18,806 nt of DNA. Origin: Deltaproteobacteria bacterium. GTDB taxonomy: Bacteria > Desulfobacterota > Syntrophia > Syntrophales > UBA5619. The position numbers were made by a program, and so were the translations under genes. The notes beneath the pieces were generated by a model. That model saw only the letters and a list, made by a program, of their open reading frames with translations. It was not told the origin of the DNA and did not search any database. The stretch spans positions 1-18,806 of the forward strand of contig JAPLJW010000284.1 of the NCBI GenBank assembly GCA_026388365.1, in the 5' to 3' direction. This document shows, piece by piece, positions 1-7,273 of this stretch; positions within the stretch are counted from its first letter, which is position 1, and each line of letters opens with the position of its first letter.

Positions 1-1622
1 AGATCCGCAGCCTGCTGTTCCTGGGCGAACTCGGTCTCCAGGGGGAATACGGAACCGAAGGCCGGAAGGCGGCCGAGCTGTTGCAGGAGAGAGCAAACCG
101 CTGCCGCGCCTCTCCCTATCGGGTCTGGGCGAGGCTCCTTCTGGCCCGTTACGAGCAGGGGGAGGAACGGAACTGGGAGGCGATCGGGTTTCTCCAGGAG
201 GCGGCCGGAATCATCGAGGAGCAGCGATCCGGGCTGAAGGTGGACATGTTAGACGAGGTCTGCCGCCGTCAACGCCGGGCGGTCTACGAATCCCTTGTTG
301 AGCTTCTGGCCGGAGAAGGGATGGTAGGGGAGGCCCTGACGGCGGCGGAGAAGGCCAAGGCGCTCATGACCGTCGATCTCCTGGCCGGGGAGAATCTCGG
401 AAGAAATCCTGCCGAAAAGGAGCTGCTGGAACAAGAGGCCGGACTCGGGGAGGAGATCCGGGGTCTTCAGCGGCGCATCCTGCAGGTCTCGGATGGGACG
501 GTGGCGGATGAACTCCGGGAACGGCTGAAACATGCCGAAGAGACCTACCGCGATCTTCTCGGCCGGATCGGCGCAGAGGATGGAAGTCTCCTCTCTCTGA
601 TTGCCGTGAGCGGCGTCGATTCGACCGCCCTCCAGCGCCTCCTCGATGAGAATACCACCCTTTTCGATTATTTCGCGACGGCGGGCGGTCTGTATGTCTG
701 GGCCATTCACCGGGGACAGGTTCATCTGGAGCGGATCGATCTCCCGCGAGAGGAACTGAGGGCTCTGGTTTTTTCCTTCCTCGCGACCATTCGGGGCAAG
801 GATAAAAGAAAAACTGAGATCTTCTCCCGCAAGGCTTATGATCTGCTGCTCAAACCGGTCATTCCCTTCGTCTCCGGGGAGAGGATCGGTTTCATCCCCG
901 ACGATGCGCTGGTCTACCTTCCCTTTGCGGCCATGAGATACCGGGGACGGTTTCTCTCTGAGGGTTTTCCCATTTTCCATCTCCCCGAGGCCGGTCTGCT
1001 CGAACAGGTCTTGGGGGAAACCAGGACGGAGGGCCTGCGTATCCTGGCCTTCGGGAACCCCGATTTGGAAAACGAGGCGCTGGATCTCCACCATGCCGTG
1101 CTGGAGGTGGAGCGGATCCGGAAGCGGATCGGCGGCACAACCGTTCTGCTCCGTGAACAGGCTACGGAAGCGAAGGCGGGGGAGATGCCTTCCGGTTACG
1201 ACATCCTCCATTTTGCCGTCCGGGGGCAGTTTTTTCCGGAAGAGATCCTGAACTCGGGCCTGCTGCTGACCCCCGGTGCAGGACAGGACGGCAGGCTGAC
1301 CGTCCGCGAGATCTTCGGCCTCCGGTTTCAGGGAAGGGCCGTTGTCCTGAGCGGATGCGATCCGATACCGGAACAGGATCCGGAAGGAAAGGGGCCGACC
1401 TCCCTGCAGAGGGCGTTTCTGCGCACCGGGAGTCCGTCGGTGGTTTCGACCCTCTGGCTTGTTGACGACAGGGCGGCAGCCCATTTTCTGGATCTCTTTT
1501 ACCGCCGACTGGGGAAAAAGGAGCCTCTGGCCGATGCGCTGCGGGCAGCGCAGCTCCATCTGATCCGGGAGGGGTATCCGCCGTATGTCTGGGCGGCGTT
1601 CATCCTGACGGGGAAATACTGA
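1..1622 (+). CDS. TPR/CHAT-domain protein, 5' end missing, catalytic His replaced
   Basis: The reading frame is open from the left edge (first full codon at 3), so the true start lies outside the window. A TTG at 81 could serve as a start, but helical sequence continues upstream of it. Numbering from that TTG, residues 1-170 are Leu/Ala/Glu-rich helices of TPR or coiled-coil type. About 190-513 is a CHAT domain (caspase HetF-associated with TPRs, a clan CD protease fold). The Cys motif is present as VVLSGCDP (C426). The His motif, normally H-x-A-x-HG, reads HFAVRG, so the catalytic position is Arg381. The C-terminal STLWLVDD and YVWAAFILTG motifs are typical of CHAT. The protein is probably a cytoplasmic scaffold or a dead protease rather than an active one. 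No obvious substrate or toxin partner follows; the next gene is rfbB, 60 bases on. Confidence 0.85.
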   Translation, partial: IRSLLFLGELGLQGEYGTEGRKAAELLQERANRCRASPYRVWARLLLARYEQGEERNWEAIGFLQEAAGIIEEQRSGLKVDMLDEVCRRQRRAVYESLVELLAGEGMVGEALTAAEKAKALMTVDLLAGENLGRNPAEKELLEQEAGLGEEIRGLQRRILQVSDGTVADELRERLKHAEETYRDLLGRIGAEDGSLLSLIAVSGVDSTALQRLLDENTTLFDYFATAGGLYVWAIHRGQVHLERIDLPREELRALVFSFLATIRGKDKRKTEIFSRKAYDLLLKPVIPFVSGERIGFIPDDALVYLPFAAMRYRGRFLSEGFPIFHLPEAGLLEQVLGETRTEGLRILAFGNPDLENEALDLHHAVLEVERIRKRIGGTTVLLREQATEAKAGEMPSGYDILHFAVRGQFFPEEILNSGLLLTPGAGQDGRLTVREIFGLRFQGRAVVLSGCDPIPEQDPEGKGPTSLQRAFLRTGSPSVVSTLWLVDDRAAAHFLDLFYRRLGKKEPLADALRAAQLHLIREGYPPYVWAAFILTGKY

Positions 1623-1644
1623 CGGCGGCAGCGGATAAAACATA

Positions 1645-1663
1645 ACCGGCCGTCCTGGCCGGT
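1645..1663 (+). other. intergenic hairpin between CHAT gene and rfbB
   Basis: ACCGGCC and GGCCGGT pair perfectly around a five-base loop, 22 bases after the CHAT stop. No T-run follows, so this is not a classical intrinsic terminator. It could weaken read-through into rfbB or protect the 3' end of the upstream message. Confidence 0.4.
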
Positions 1664-1682
1664 CTGTCGAGAAAGGAGAATC

Positions 1683-2768
1683 ATGGATAGCGAGAATTTG
1701 CTGGTCACCGGGGGGTGCGGTTTTATCGGGAGCAACTTCATCCGCCATCTGCTTGCAAGAGAGGATTTCCGGGGGAGGATCATCAATGCGGACAGCCTGA
1801 CTTATGCGGGGAATCCCGATAATCTGAGCGGCATCGCGGAGGCGCATCCGGGGCGGTATCTCTTCGAAAAGGCGGACATCTGCGACTTGCCCGCGCTCAA
1901 GGTCATCTTCGCCCGACAGGGGATCGATGCCGTCTGCCATTTTGCCGCCGAGTCCCATGTGGACCGTTCCATCAAACGGCCGGACAGCTTCATTCAGACC
2001 AATATCCTGGGGACGTTCAATCTCCTCGAAGCGGCAAGGGCCGCCGGCAGCCGTTTTCGGCTATTCCACCACATCAGCACCGACGAGGTCTACGGCAGTC
2101 TGGGCCCGGAGGGGTATTTCACCGAGGAGACGCCCTACCGTCCGAACAGCCCCTACTCCGCGTCCAAGGCGTCCTCCGATCATCTTGTCCGGGCCTACCA
2201 TGAAACCTATGGCCTGCCGACGACACTTTCCAACTGCTCGAACAATTACGGTCCCTATCAATTTCCCGAAAAACTGATTCCCCTGATCATCCTCAACGCC
2301 CTGGAGGAAAGGCCCCTCCCCGTTTACGGGGATGGAAAGAATGTGCGGGACTGGCTCTATGTCGCGGACCACTGTGAGGCGATCCGGACGATCATGGAAA
2401 AGGGACGTCGCGGGGAGACCTACAACATCGGCGGCCATGCGGAGATGGAAAATATCGCCATCGTGGAGATGATCTGCGATCTGGTGGATGAAATCGCGCC
2501 TGCCGGAGTCTCCCGGCGGCGCCTGATCACGTTTGTGAAGGACCGCCCGGGCCACGACCGCCGCTACGCGATCGACTTTTCGAAGCTGCATGCGGAATTG
2601 GGCTGGTCTCCCGCGGAATCCTTCACATCGGGTCTCCGGAAGACGGTCCGCTGGTATCTCGAGAACCGGGACTGGAGCGAACGGATCCGCAGCGGCGCAT
2701 ATCAGTCCTGGATCCGGGAACAGTACGGGGAGCAGCGGCAGATCGTTATTCCGCCTTCGTTCCCGTAG
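1683..2768 (+). CDS. rfbB: dTDP-glucose 4,6-dehydratase
   Basis: A 361-residue extended short-chain dehydrogenase, the usual length for RfbB/RmlB. It converts dTDP-glucose to dTDP-4-keto-6-deoxyglucose using tightly bound NAD+, the second step toward dTDP-rhamnose and other deoxysugars for surface glycans. Visible motifs are the NAD-binding TGGCGFIG (residues 9-16), the catalytic TDE triad (133-135) and YSASK, with Tyr158 and Lys162. The family signature [18 protein letters not shown] is also present. The ATG at 1683 follows an AAAGGAG ribosome site. No rmlA, rmlC or rmlD is adjacent, so partners must be elsewhere. The last 23 bases overlap the 3' end of the convergent gene on the other strand. 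Confidence 0.96.
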   Translation: MDSENLLVTGGCGFIGSNFIRHLLAREDFRGRIINADSLTYAGNPDNLSGIAEAHPGRYLFEKADICDLPALKVIFARQGIDAVCHFAAESHVDRSIKRPDSFIQTNILGTFNLLEAARAAGSRFRLFHHISTDEVYGSLGPEGYFTEETPYRPNSPYSASKASSDHLVRAYHETYGLPTTLSNCSNNYGPYQFPEKLIPLIILNALEERPLPVYGDGKNVRDWLYVADHCEAIRTIMEKGRRGETYNIGGHAEMENIAIVEMICDLVDEIAPAGVSRRRLITFVKDRPGHDRRYAIDFSKLHAELGWSPAESFTSGLRKTVRWYLENRDWSERIRSGAYQSWIREQYGEQRQIVIPPSFP

Positions 2769-3909
2769 AGGGCAGGTTCTTCAGGATTGTTTCCGCCGGA
2801 TCGAATCCCAGGCCGGTCGCCGAGAGAATCTCTCCGATCCGCTCGGCGGGATCGAGATCGTCGATCCCGCGGGATTTGTCGAAGAGCAGGGAGGAGAACC
2901 CCTCCACCCAGGAAAGGGCGGGGGCCGCAATCAGGAAGTGGAGGGCGGCCGATGTCAGGATACCGGTTTCTCCCACGTGAGCGCCGAGCAGACAGGAGGC
3001 GCCCCGGGAGGCGGCGATGCCGGCGATGCGATATGCGGCGAGCAGGCCGCCGACCTTGGAAACCTTGATATTCAGGATATTACAGGCGCCCCGGTCGAGC
3101 AGTTCCTCCGCATCCTCGGGGCTGCAGAGGGATTCATCCGCGATGACGGAGATCCCGAAGGCCTCGCGGATCGCCTTCATCCCTTCAAGGTCTCCCTTTG
3201 GGACCGGCTGTTCGACGGCGGCAATTTTGAATTGCTTCAGTTTTTGAAGATTGGAGAAGGCCTCGTCTTTTGTCCACTGGCCGTTCACCTCGATCCGCAC
3301 CTCGATTTCATTTCCGAAAAGATTGCGAATCAGTTTCAACCTTTTCAGGTTTTCTGCTTCATCCCGCCCGACCAGGACCTTGAGAGAACCGAATGTCCGC
3401 CGGCTTATTCCCTGATAGATTTTCCGAATCTCCTCCTCGGACAACAGGGGAACGGGAAGCGACCAGGGAAGCTCCTTTCTGAGGACCGGTCCGAGGAAAC
3501 GGCAGACGGGAACGCCGTGACGCTTTCCCAGAGCGTCGAAGAGGGCGATATCGACGGCGCCCAGCGCGGAACGATAAGCGGTGATCCCCTCTTCCACGCA
3601 GGTCTGTCCGAGATGGCAAACGACCCTCTCCACATCTTCGCGTTTGCCGATCTCCCGGCCGACGAGGAGAGGGGTGAAACGGTTCCGGATGAGTTCACGA
3701 ACCGATACGTTGGTTTCCCCCGTGACATAAGGGCGCGGCGCGCTTTCTCCGTATCCGGCGATGCCCCCTTCGCACTGAAGCGCGAGGATGACGGAATCGG
3801 CCTTCAAACGCAGCAGATGCGCCGAGCGAAAGCCGAACCGGAAGGGGGCGTCGCAGCAGGGGATGACTTCGAGCCCGGTGATCTTTAGGGACGATTTCAC
3901 CGCGACCAT
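2746..3909 (-). CDS. enolase-superfamily (mandelate racemase/muconate-lactonizing type) protein, altered active site
   Basis: A 387-residue protein with an N-terminal capping domain and a (beta/alpha)7-beta barrel, closest in pattern to the MLE subgroup (dipeptide epimerases, o-succinylbenzoate synthase). Such enzymes abstract a proton alpha to a carboxylate using Mg2+. Metal-site positions are visible as VEQP (E233) and IADES (D258), and the far-side Lys region is NIKVSKVGG (K282/K285). Two positions are unusual. The normal KxK pair reads K177-V-L179, so the second Lys is lost. The first metal ligand, usually Asp in a DAN motif, is Glu207 in IEVN. A one-base (epimerase) mechanism or another reaction is possible. 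It is the last gene of a four-gene operon; its ATG lies 13 bases inside the preceding amidotransferase gene, so translation is probably coupled. Substrate unknown. Confidence 0.8.
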   Translation of the reverse strand: MVAVKSSLKITGLEVIPCCDAPFRFGFRSAHLLRLKADSVILALQCEGGIAGYGESAPRPYVTGETNVSVRELIRNRFTPLLVGREIGKREDVERVVCHLGQTCVEEGITAYRSALGAVDIALFDALGKRHGVPVCRFLGPVLRKELPWSLPVPLLSEEEIRKIYQGISRRTFGSLKVLVGRDEAENLKRLKLIRNLFGNEIEVRIEVNGQWTKDEAFSNLQKLKQFKIAAVEQPVPKGDLEGMKAIREAFGISVIADESLCSPEDAEELLDRGACNILNIKVSKVGGLLAAYRIAGIAASRGASCLLGAHVGETGILTSAALHFLIAAPALSWVEGFSSLLFDKSRGIDDLDPAERIGEILSATGLGFDPAETILKNLPSTGTKAE

Positions 3910-4958
3910 TCGCCCTCTTCGTTGACCTCTTCCGGCTCAACGCCAAGCTCGCGGAGGAAGGGGCGCAGGCTCTCCGGTTCGGTGGTCTGTTCCATCTTCA
4001 TCCTCTTCAGGGACTCTTCGCGGGTCAAAAGCCCCTCACGGATCAGGATGCTGTTTTTGATCGTTTCCTGGGTCAGACCATATTTTTTAAACTTCAGGTA
4101 TTCCTTGATCGGGAAGAGGGTGCAGTCGAAGTGGCTGTCATGGCGTCCCGGCGGCTGCTCCCATCCGAATTCATCTCGAAGGATGCCGGGCATCCGCAAC
4201 AGGTCCCAGGGGACGTAATCGGGGAGCTGAATCAGGCTGATGGCCGAATTCCCCAGCGCCTGATGCTCTTTGCTGTTGAGCTTGGCCTGGCGCGGATCGC
4301 TTGCATTCATATAAGCCCGGACCGCCTTTTCCTCAATGAAAGGCTGGGCAATCAGTTCCGCAAGGAGTTCCGGGGTCAGATTTTCGAAGAAGTACTGCAT
4401 TGAAGTCACGGAGATTCCCGGCTGGAATTCGTATTTCTTCGACCAGCCGCCGACGCCGAGAGGGGTGTAGCCGAGCGACCTTTGCTGCGAGAGACTGTAA
4501 CTGGCCATGAGCAGGTATCCCATGTTGTTGCAGACCGAGCAGAACTCGCCGTGCGTTCGCAGGAAATGGGCAAAGAGTTTTTTGAAGAAGGCGTGGGCGG
4601 GCCGCAGGGTCACGAGGTCGATTCCATAGGCGTCCACCAGGGCGGTGAGGTTGCGGACGGCATAATCGGAGCGGTAGCCGTTGTCATAATTGATCCCCAG
4701 CATCTTCAAACCGTATTCCCGGCGGAGATAGTACGCGACGTAGCTGCTGTCCTTTCCACCGCTCAATCCGACGAGCGCTTCATATTTCCCTTTTCTCCGG
4801 CAGGCCGTGATGATTTCGTCGAGTCTTTTCTTCAACTCTTCCGGCGCAAGCCCCGTTTCCGGCGGCATGAGGCAGATGTGACAGATTCCCTCTTCGTTAA
4901 AACGAATATCGGGATAGGTGGCGGGCAGAATACAGCGATTGCAGCGGGTGATGTTCAT
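3897..4958 (-). CDS. PP-loop N-acetyl-sugar amidotransferase homologue (WbpG/PseA-like)
   Basis: A 353-residue ATP-pyrophosphatase. The PP-loop SGGKDS is at 66-71, after an N-terminal CNRC (C6/C9) and CHIC (C26/C29) pair that probably forms a zinc ribbon. A further CSVC is at 140-143. Layout and length match the N-acetyl-sugar amidotransferase family, which adenylates a sugar carboxyl or carbonyl and adds ammonia to make amidino sugars in O-antigen and flagellin glycans. Known members take ammonia from HisH/HisF-like partners; none is seen here. The start is fixed by a strong AAGGAGG site (4964-4970) five bases before the ATG. The upstream HD-GYP stop is 14 bases away, so the two are co-transcribed. 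A PP-loop enzyme acting on a non-sugar substrate cannot be excluded. Confidence 0.8.
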   Translation of the reverse strand: MNITRCNRCILPATYPDIRFNEEGICHICLMPPETGLAPEELKKRLDEIITACRRKGKYEALVGLSGGKDSSYVAYYLRREYGLKMLGINYDNGYRSDYAVRNLTALVDAYGIDLVTLRPAHAFFKKLFAHFLRTHGEFCSVCNNMGYLLMASYSLSQQRSLGYTPLGVGGWSKKYEFQPGISVTSMQYFFENLTPELLAELIAQPFIEEKAVRAYMNASDPRQAKLNSKEHQALGNSAISLIQLPDYVPWDLLRMPGILRDEFGWEQPPGRHDSHFDCTLFPIKEYLKFKKYGLTQETIKNSILIREGLLTREESLKRMKMEQTTEPESLRPFLRELGVEPEEVNEEGEWSR

Positions 4959-4963
4959 TCAAA

Positions 4964-4970
4964 CCTCCTT
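4964..4970 (-). promoter_or_regulatory. ribosome binding site of the amidotransferase gene
   Basis: On the minus strand AAGGAGG begins two bases after the HD-GYP stop codon and five bases before the amidotransferase ATG. It fixes that start and shows the two genes are spaced for one message. Confidence 0.85.
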
Positions 4971-4972
4971 GT

Positions 4973-7273
4973 TTAAAAATGGAAATCTTTCTTCTTGAAG
5001 AGCCTGAGACAATGGCTTACAACCTGTTCGTCATAGCGGGTCCCCCGATGCAGCGAGATCTCCTCCAGGGCCTTTTCGATGCCAAGCGCCGGCCGGTAGG
5101 GGCGGTGAGAGGCCATGGCCTCGACCACATCCGCGACCGTCAGGATCCGTGCCTCCAGAAGAATATTTTCCCCGATCATGCCGGCCGGGTACCCGGAGCC
5201 GTCCATCCGTTCATGATGCTGCAGGACGATCCGGGAGACGGGGTAGGGGAACTCGATGGATTTCAGAATGTTGTATCCGACTTCCGGGTGAATCCGGAGC
5301 ATGCCGATCTCGAGCGGAGTGAGATTGCTGGGTTTGCTCAGGATCTCCGCGGGGATATTGATCTTGCCGACGTCGTGGAGCGTGGCGGCCATGCGGATCG
5401 ACGCAATCGATTCCTCGGAAAGCCCCATCTCTTCGGCAATGGCTGTGGCCAGCCGTGAGACCCGTTCCTGGTGCCCCGACGTGAAGGGATCGCGGGATTC
5501 CACGATCTTGGAGATGGCCTGGATGGTGCTGTCCAGAGCGGTTTTCAGCTTCTCATAGCTGCCCTGGAGTTCGGCCTCGGAGAGCTTGAGATCGGTCACA
5601 TCCTTGAAGGTTCCCACCACCCCGATCACACGGCCTTCCGAATCGAGGTTCGGCGCGCCGCTGATGCTGATAAAGCGGTCCGATCCGTCTTTGTGGAGGA
5701 GTACGCCGATGCCGTCCCGGACCGTTCCCCCCTCCTCCCGGACATGTTTAAACAAGCCGATATAGAGAGGAACGTCCTCTTTCCGGACGAAATCAATGAA
5801 ATACTTCCCGAGAACGTCTTCGATACGGTGGCCCAGGATCCTCTCCCAGGCCGGGTTGACGTACGTGAAAGCGTCCCGCATGTCGATCGTGTAGATGATG
5901 TCCGGCGCGGTTTCGCTGAGAGAGCGGAAACGCTTTTCGCTTTCGATGACCTTCCGGTATGACATGGCGTTATTGATGCTGATCGCGATCTGCGGGGCGA
6001 TGCCCATAAGCAGGTTCATGTCGCTCTGGCTGAGGATTCGCTTGGACTGGATGTTGTCCACGACGAGGATCCCCAGGGACTCTTTTTTAAAGATGATGGG
6101 GACGCAGACAAAGGAATGGGTTCCCATCCTTTTGGCAAAGTCGAGGCTCCTGAGGGATAGGTCTTTTTCGATTTCACCGAGGTCATTGATGAGAAAGGGG
6201 ATCTGTTTCTTGAAGGAGACGACGAAGGCTCCGCGGGAGTCGGGGTTATCAAGACGAAACTCGACGTTTTCCAGATACTCCCGCTGTTCGGGATTGTACC
6301 CGAAGCCGATGGTGTACACCAGGCGCGTCTGGTCGCCGTTCGCCAGCATGATCATGCCGCGGTCGAAGTCCAGCCGTTTCTCCAGGGCCTCAACGATGAA
6401 GGCCAGAAGACGGTCGATTTCGAGAACCGAGGATGTGGCCTGGCCGATCTCCTGCACGAGAAGGGCGTTGTTGTAGCTGATATTGATCTGATCCAGGAGG
6501 CGGCTTGCGGTATCTCCCTGACTGACGATATCCTGGGTTAGCTTGAGTCGATCCGCATGTTCGGAATAGTACGACATTCCAAATACCAGCGCGAGATAGA
6601 GGCAAATCACGACTGTTTCGGCCGGATGCGGAATGACAAACCACAAGGTGGCGCAAATGGGGACGCTGAGCATAACGGCGTAGTTGCGGAATCGCTTCCA
6701 TATCAGGGAAGGGGGGCTCTCCCAGGTGATAATATACACGCAGCTTTTGCCGCCCCGGTGAACGCAGGTCGAATGGTTGATCTTCGCGTAATTGCCGGTA
6801 AAAATCTTCGCCATGGCCTCCAGGGTGCCCCTTCTGTTCTCGCACTGGTTTTGCTTTTCTTGAACGCCGGGTTTGGGGGTGACGGTCACCTCGACCGTAT
6901 CGGCTCCCAAGCTGATCGTCTGGAATGTATGACCTCGGGTCACGTTGGAGGCGATTTTCCCGATGAGGGTATAAACGGCAATCGGAGTGAGGCATCCGAT
7001 CAGGTACTGTTTTATGGCGCCTGATGCCCTGGAAGAGACGGAGTAACGTCCCACTTCCCTGGAAATATCGGGATTGTTTGTCAAGCGGGTGATGACCTCA
7101 TGAAACCGGTCAATCTGTTCCTGCGTGAACCAATGTCCCTCATCCTCCATCTGGTAGGTGGTCAATCTTGAGTAGTCGAGAATGGTTCCGATGTCGATAC
7201 CGGGATAATGCACCCGGACATACTCGATATAATTTTTTATGATCCGGCTGTTGTAGAGACCGTTGTCGTTCAT
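4973..7273 (-). CDS. membrane V4R-GAF-PAS-HD-GYP protein, putative c-di-GMP phosphodiesterase
   Basis: A 766-residue protein starting at the ATG that overlaps the upstream stop as ATGA. An open frame upstream runs on only because it lies over the previous gene. Domains in order: a cytoplasmic N-terminal sensor (about 30-185) ending CVHRGGKSC (C170-C178) then TW, resembling V4R or AraC-sensor domains; two membrane helices (198-216, 218-236); a coiled coil (240-280); GAF (280-435); PAS (445-565); HD-GYP (585-760). The phosphodiesterase residues are all there: H601, the HD pair H633/D634 in LHDVGK, H662, H686/H687, DGSGYP (691-696) and D715. It should hydrolyse c-di-GMP at the membrane in response to a small-molecule or redox signal that is not identifiable from sequence. 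It follows a PilZ gene and precedes the amidotransferase in one operon. Confidence 0.92.
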   Translation of the reverse strand: MNDNGLYNSRIIKNYIEYVRVHYPGIDIGTILDYSRLTTYQMEDEGHWFTQEQIDRFHEVITRLTNNPDISREVGRYSVSSRASGAIKQYLIGCLTPIAVYTLIGKIASNVTRGHTFQTISLGADTVEVTVTPKPGVQEKQNQCENRRGTLEAMAKIFTGNYAKINHSTCVHRGGKSCVYIITWESPPSLIWKRFRNYAVMLSVPICATLWFVIPHPAETVVICLYLALVFGMSYYSEHADRLKLTQDIVSQGDTASRLLDQINISYNNALLVQEIGQATSSVLEIDRLLAFIVEALEKRLDFDRGMIMLANGDQTRLVYTIGFGYNPEQREYLENVEFRLDNPDSRGAFVVSFKKQIPFLINDLGEIEKDLSLRSLDFAKRMGTHSFVCVPIIFKKESLGILVVDNIQSKRILSQSDMNLLMGIAPQIAISINNAMSYRKVIESEKRFRSLSETAPDIIYTIDMRDAFTYVNPAWERILGHRIEDVLGKYFIDFVRKEDVPLYIGLFKHVREEGGTVRDGIGVLLHKDGSDRFISISGAPNLDSEGRVIGVVGTFKDVTDLKLSEAELQGSYEKLKTALDSTIQAISKIVESRDPFTSGHQERVSRLATAIAEEMGLSEESIASIRMAATLHDVGKINIPAEILSKPSNLTPLEIGMLRIHPEVGYNILKSIEFPYPVSRIVLQHHERMDGSGYPAGMIGENILLEARILTVADVVEAMASHRPYRPALGIEKALEEISLHRGTRYDEQVVSHCLRLFKKKDFHF

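Noticed and set aside
249..1958. 569-codon open frame on the minus strand across the CHAT gene and rfbB start
   Set aside because: It is an antisense shadow: the plus strand carries clear CHAT and RfbB motifs, while this frame is rich in Pro/Arg/Gln without any domain pattern and crosses two real genes.
2590..3888. 432-codon plus-strand open frame
   Set aside because: It runs antisense through the enolase-superfamily gene and overlaps the rfbB end out of frame; no motif, no ribosome site. Similar long shadows lie opposite HD-GYP, PilZ, ABC-F, der and the MFS gene.
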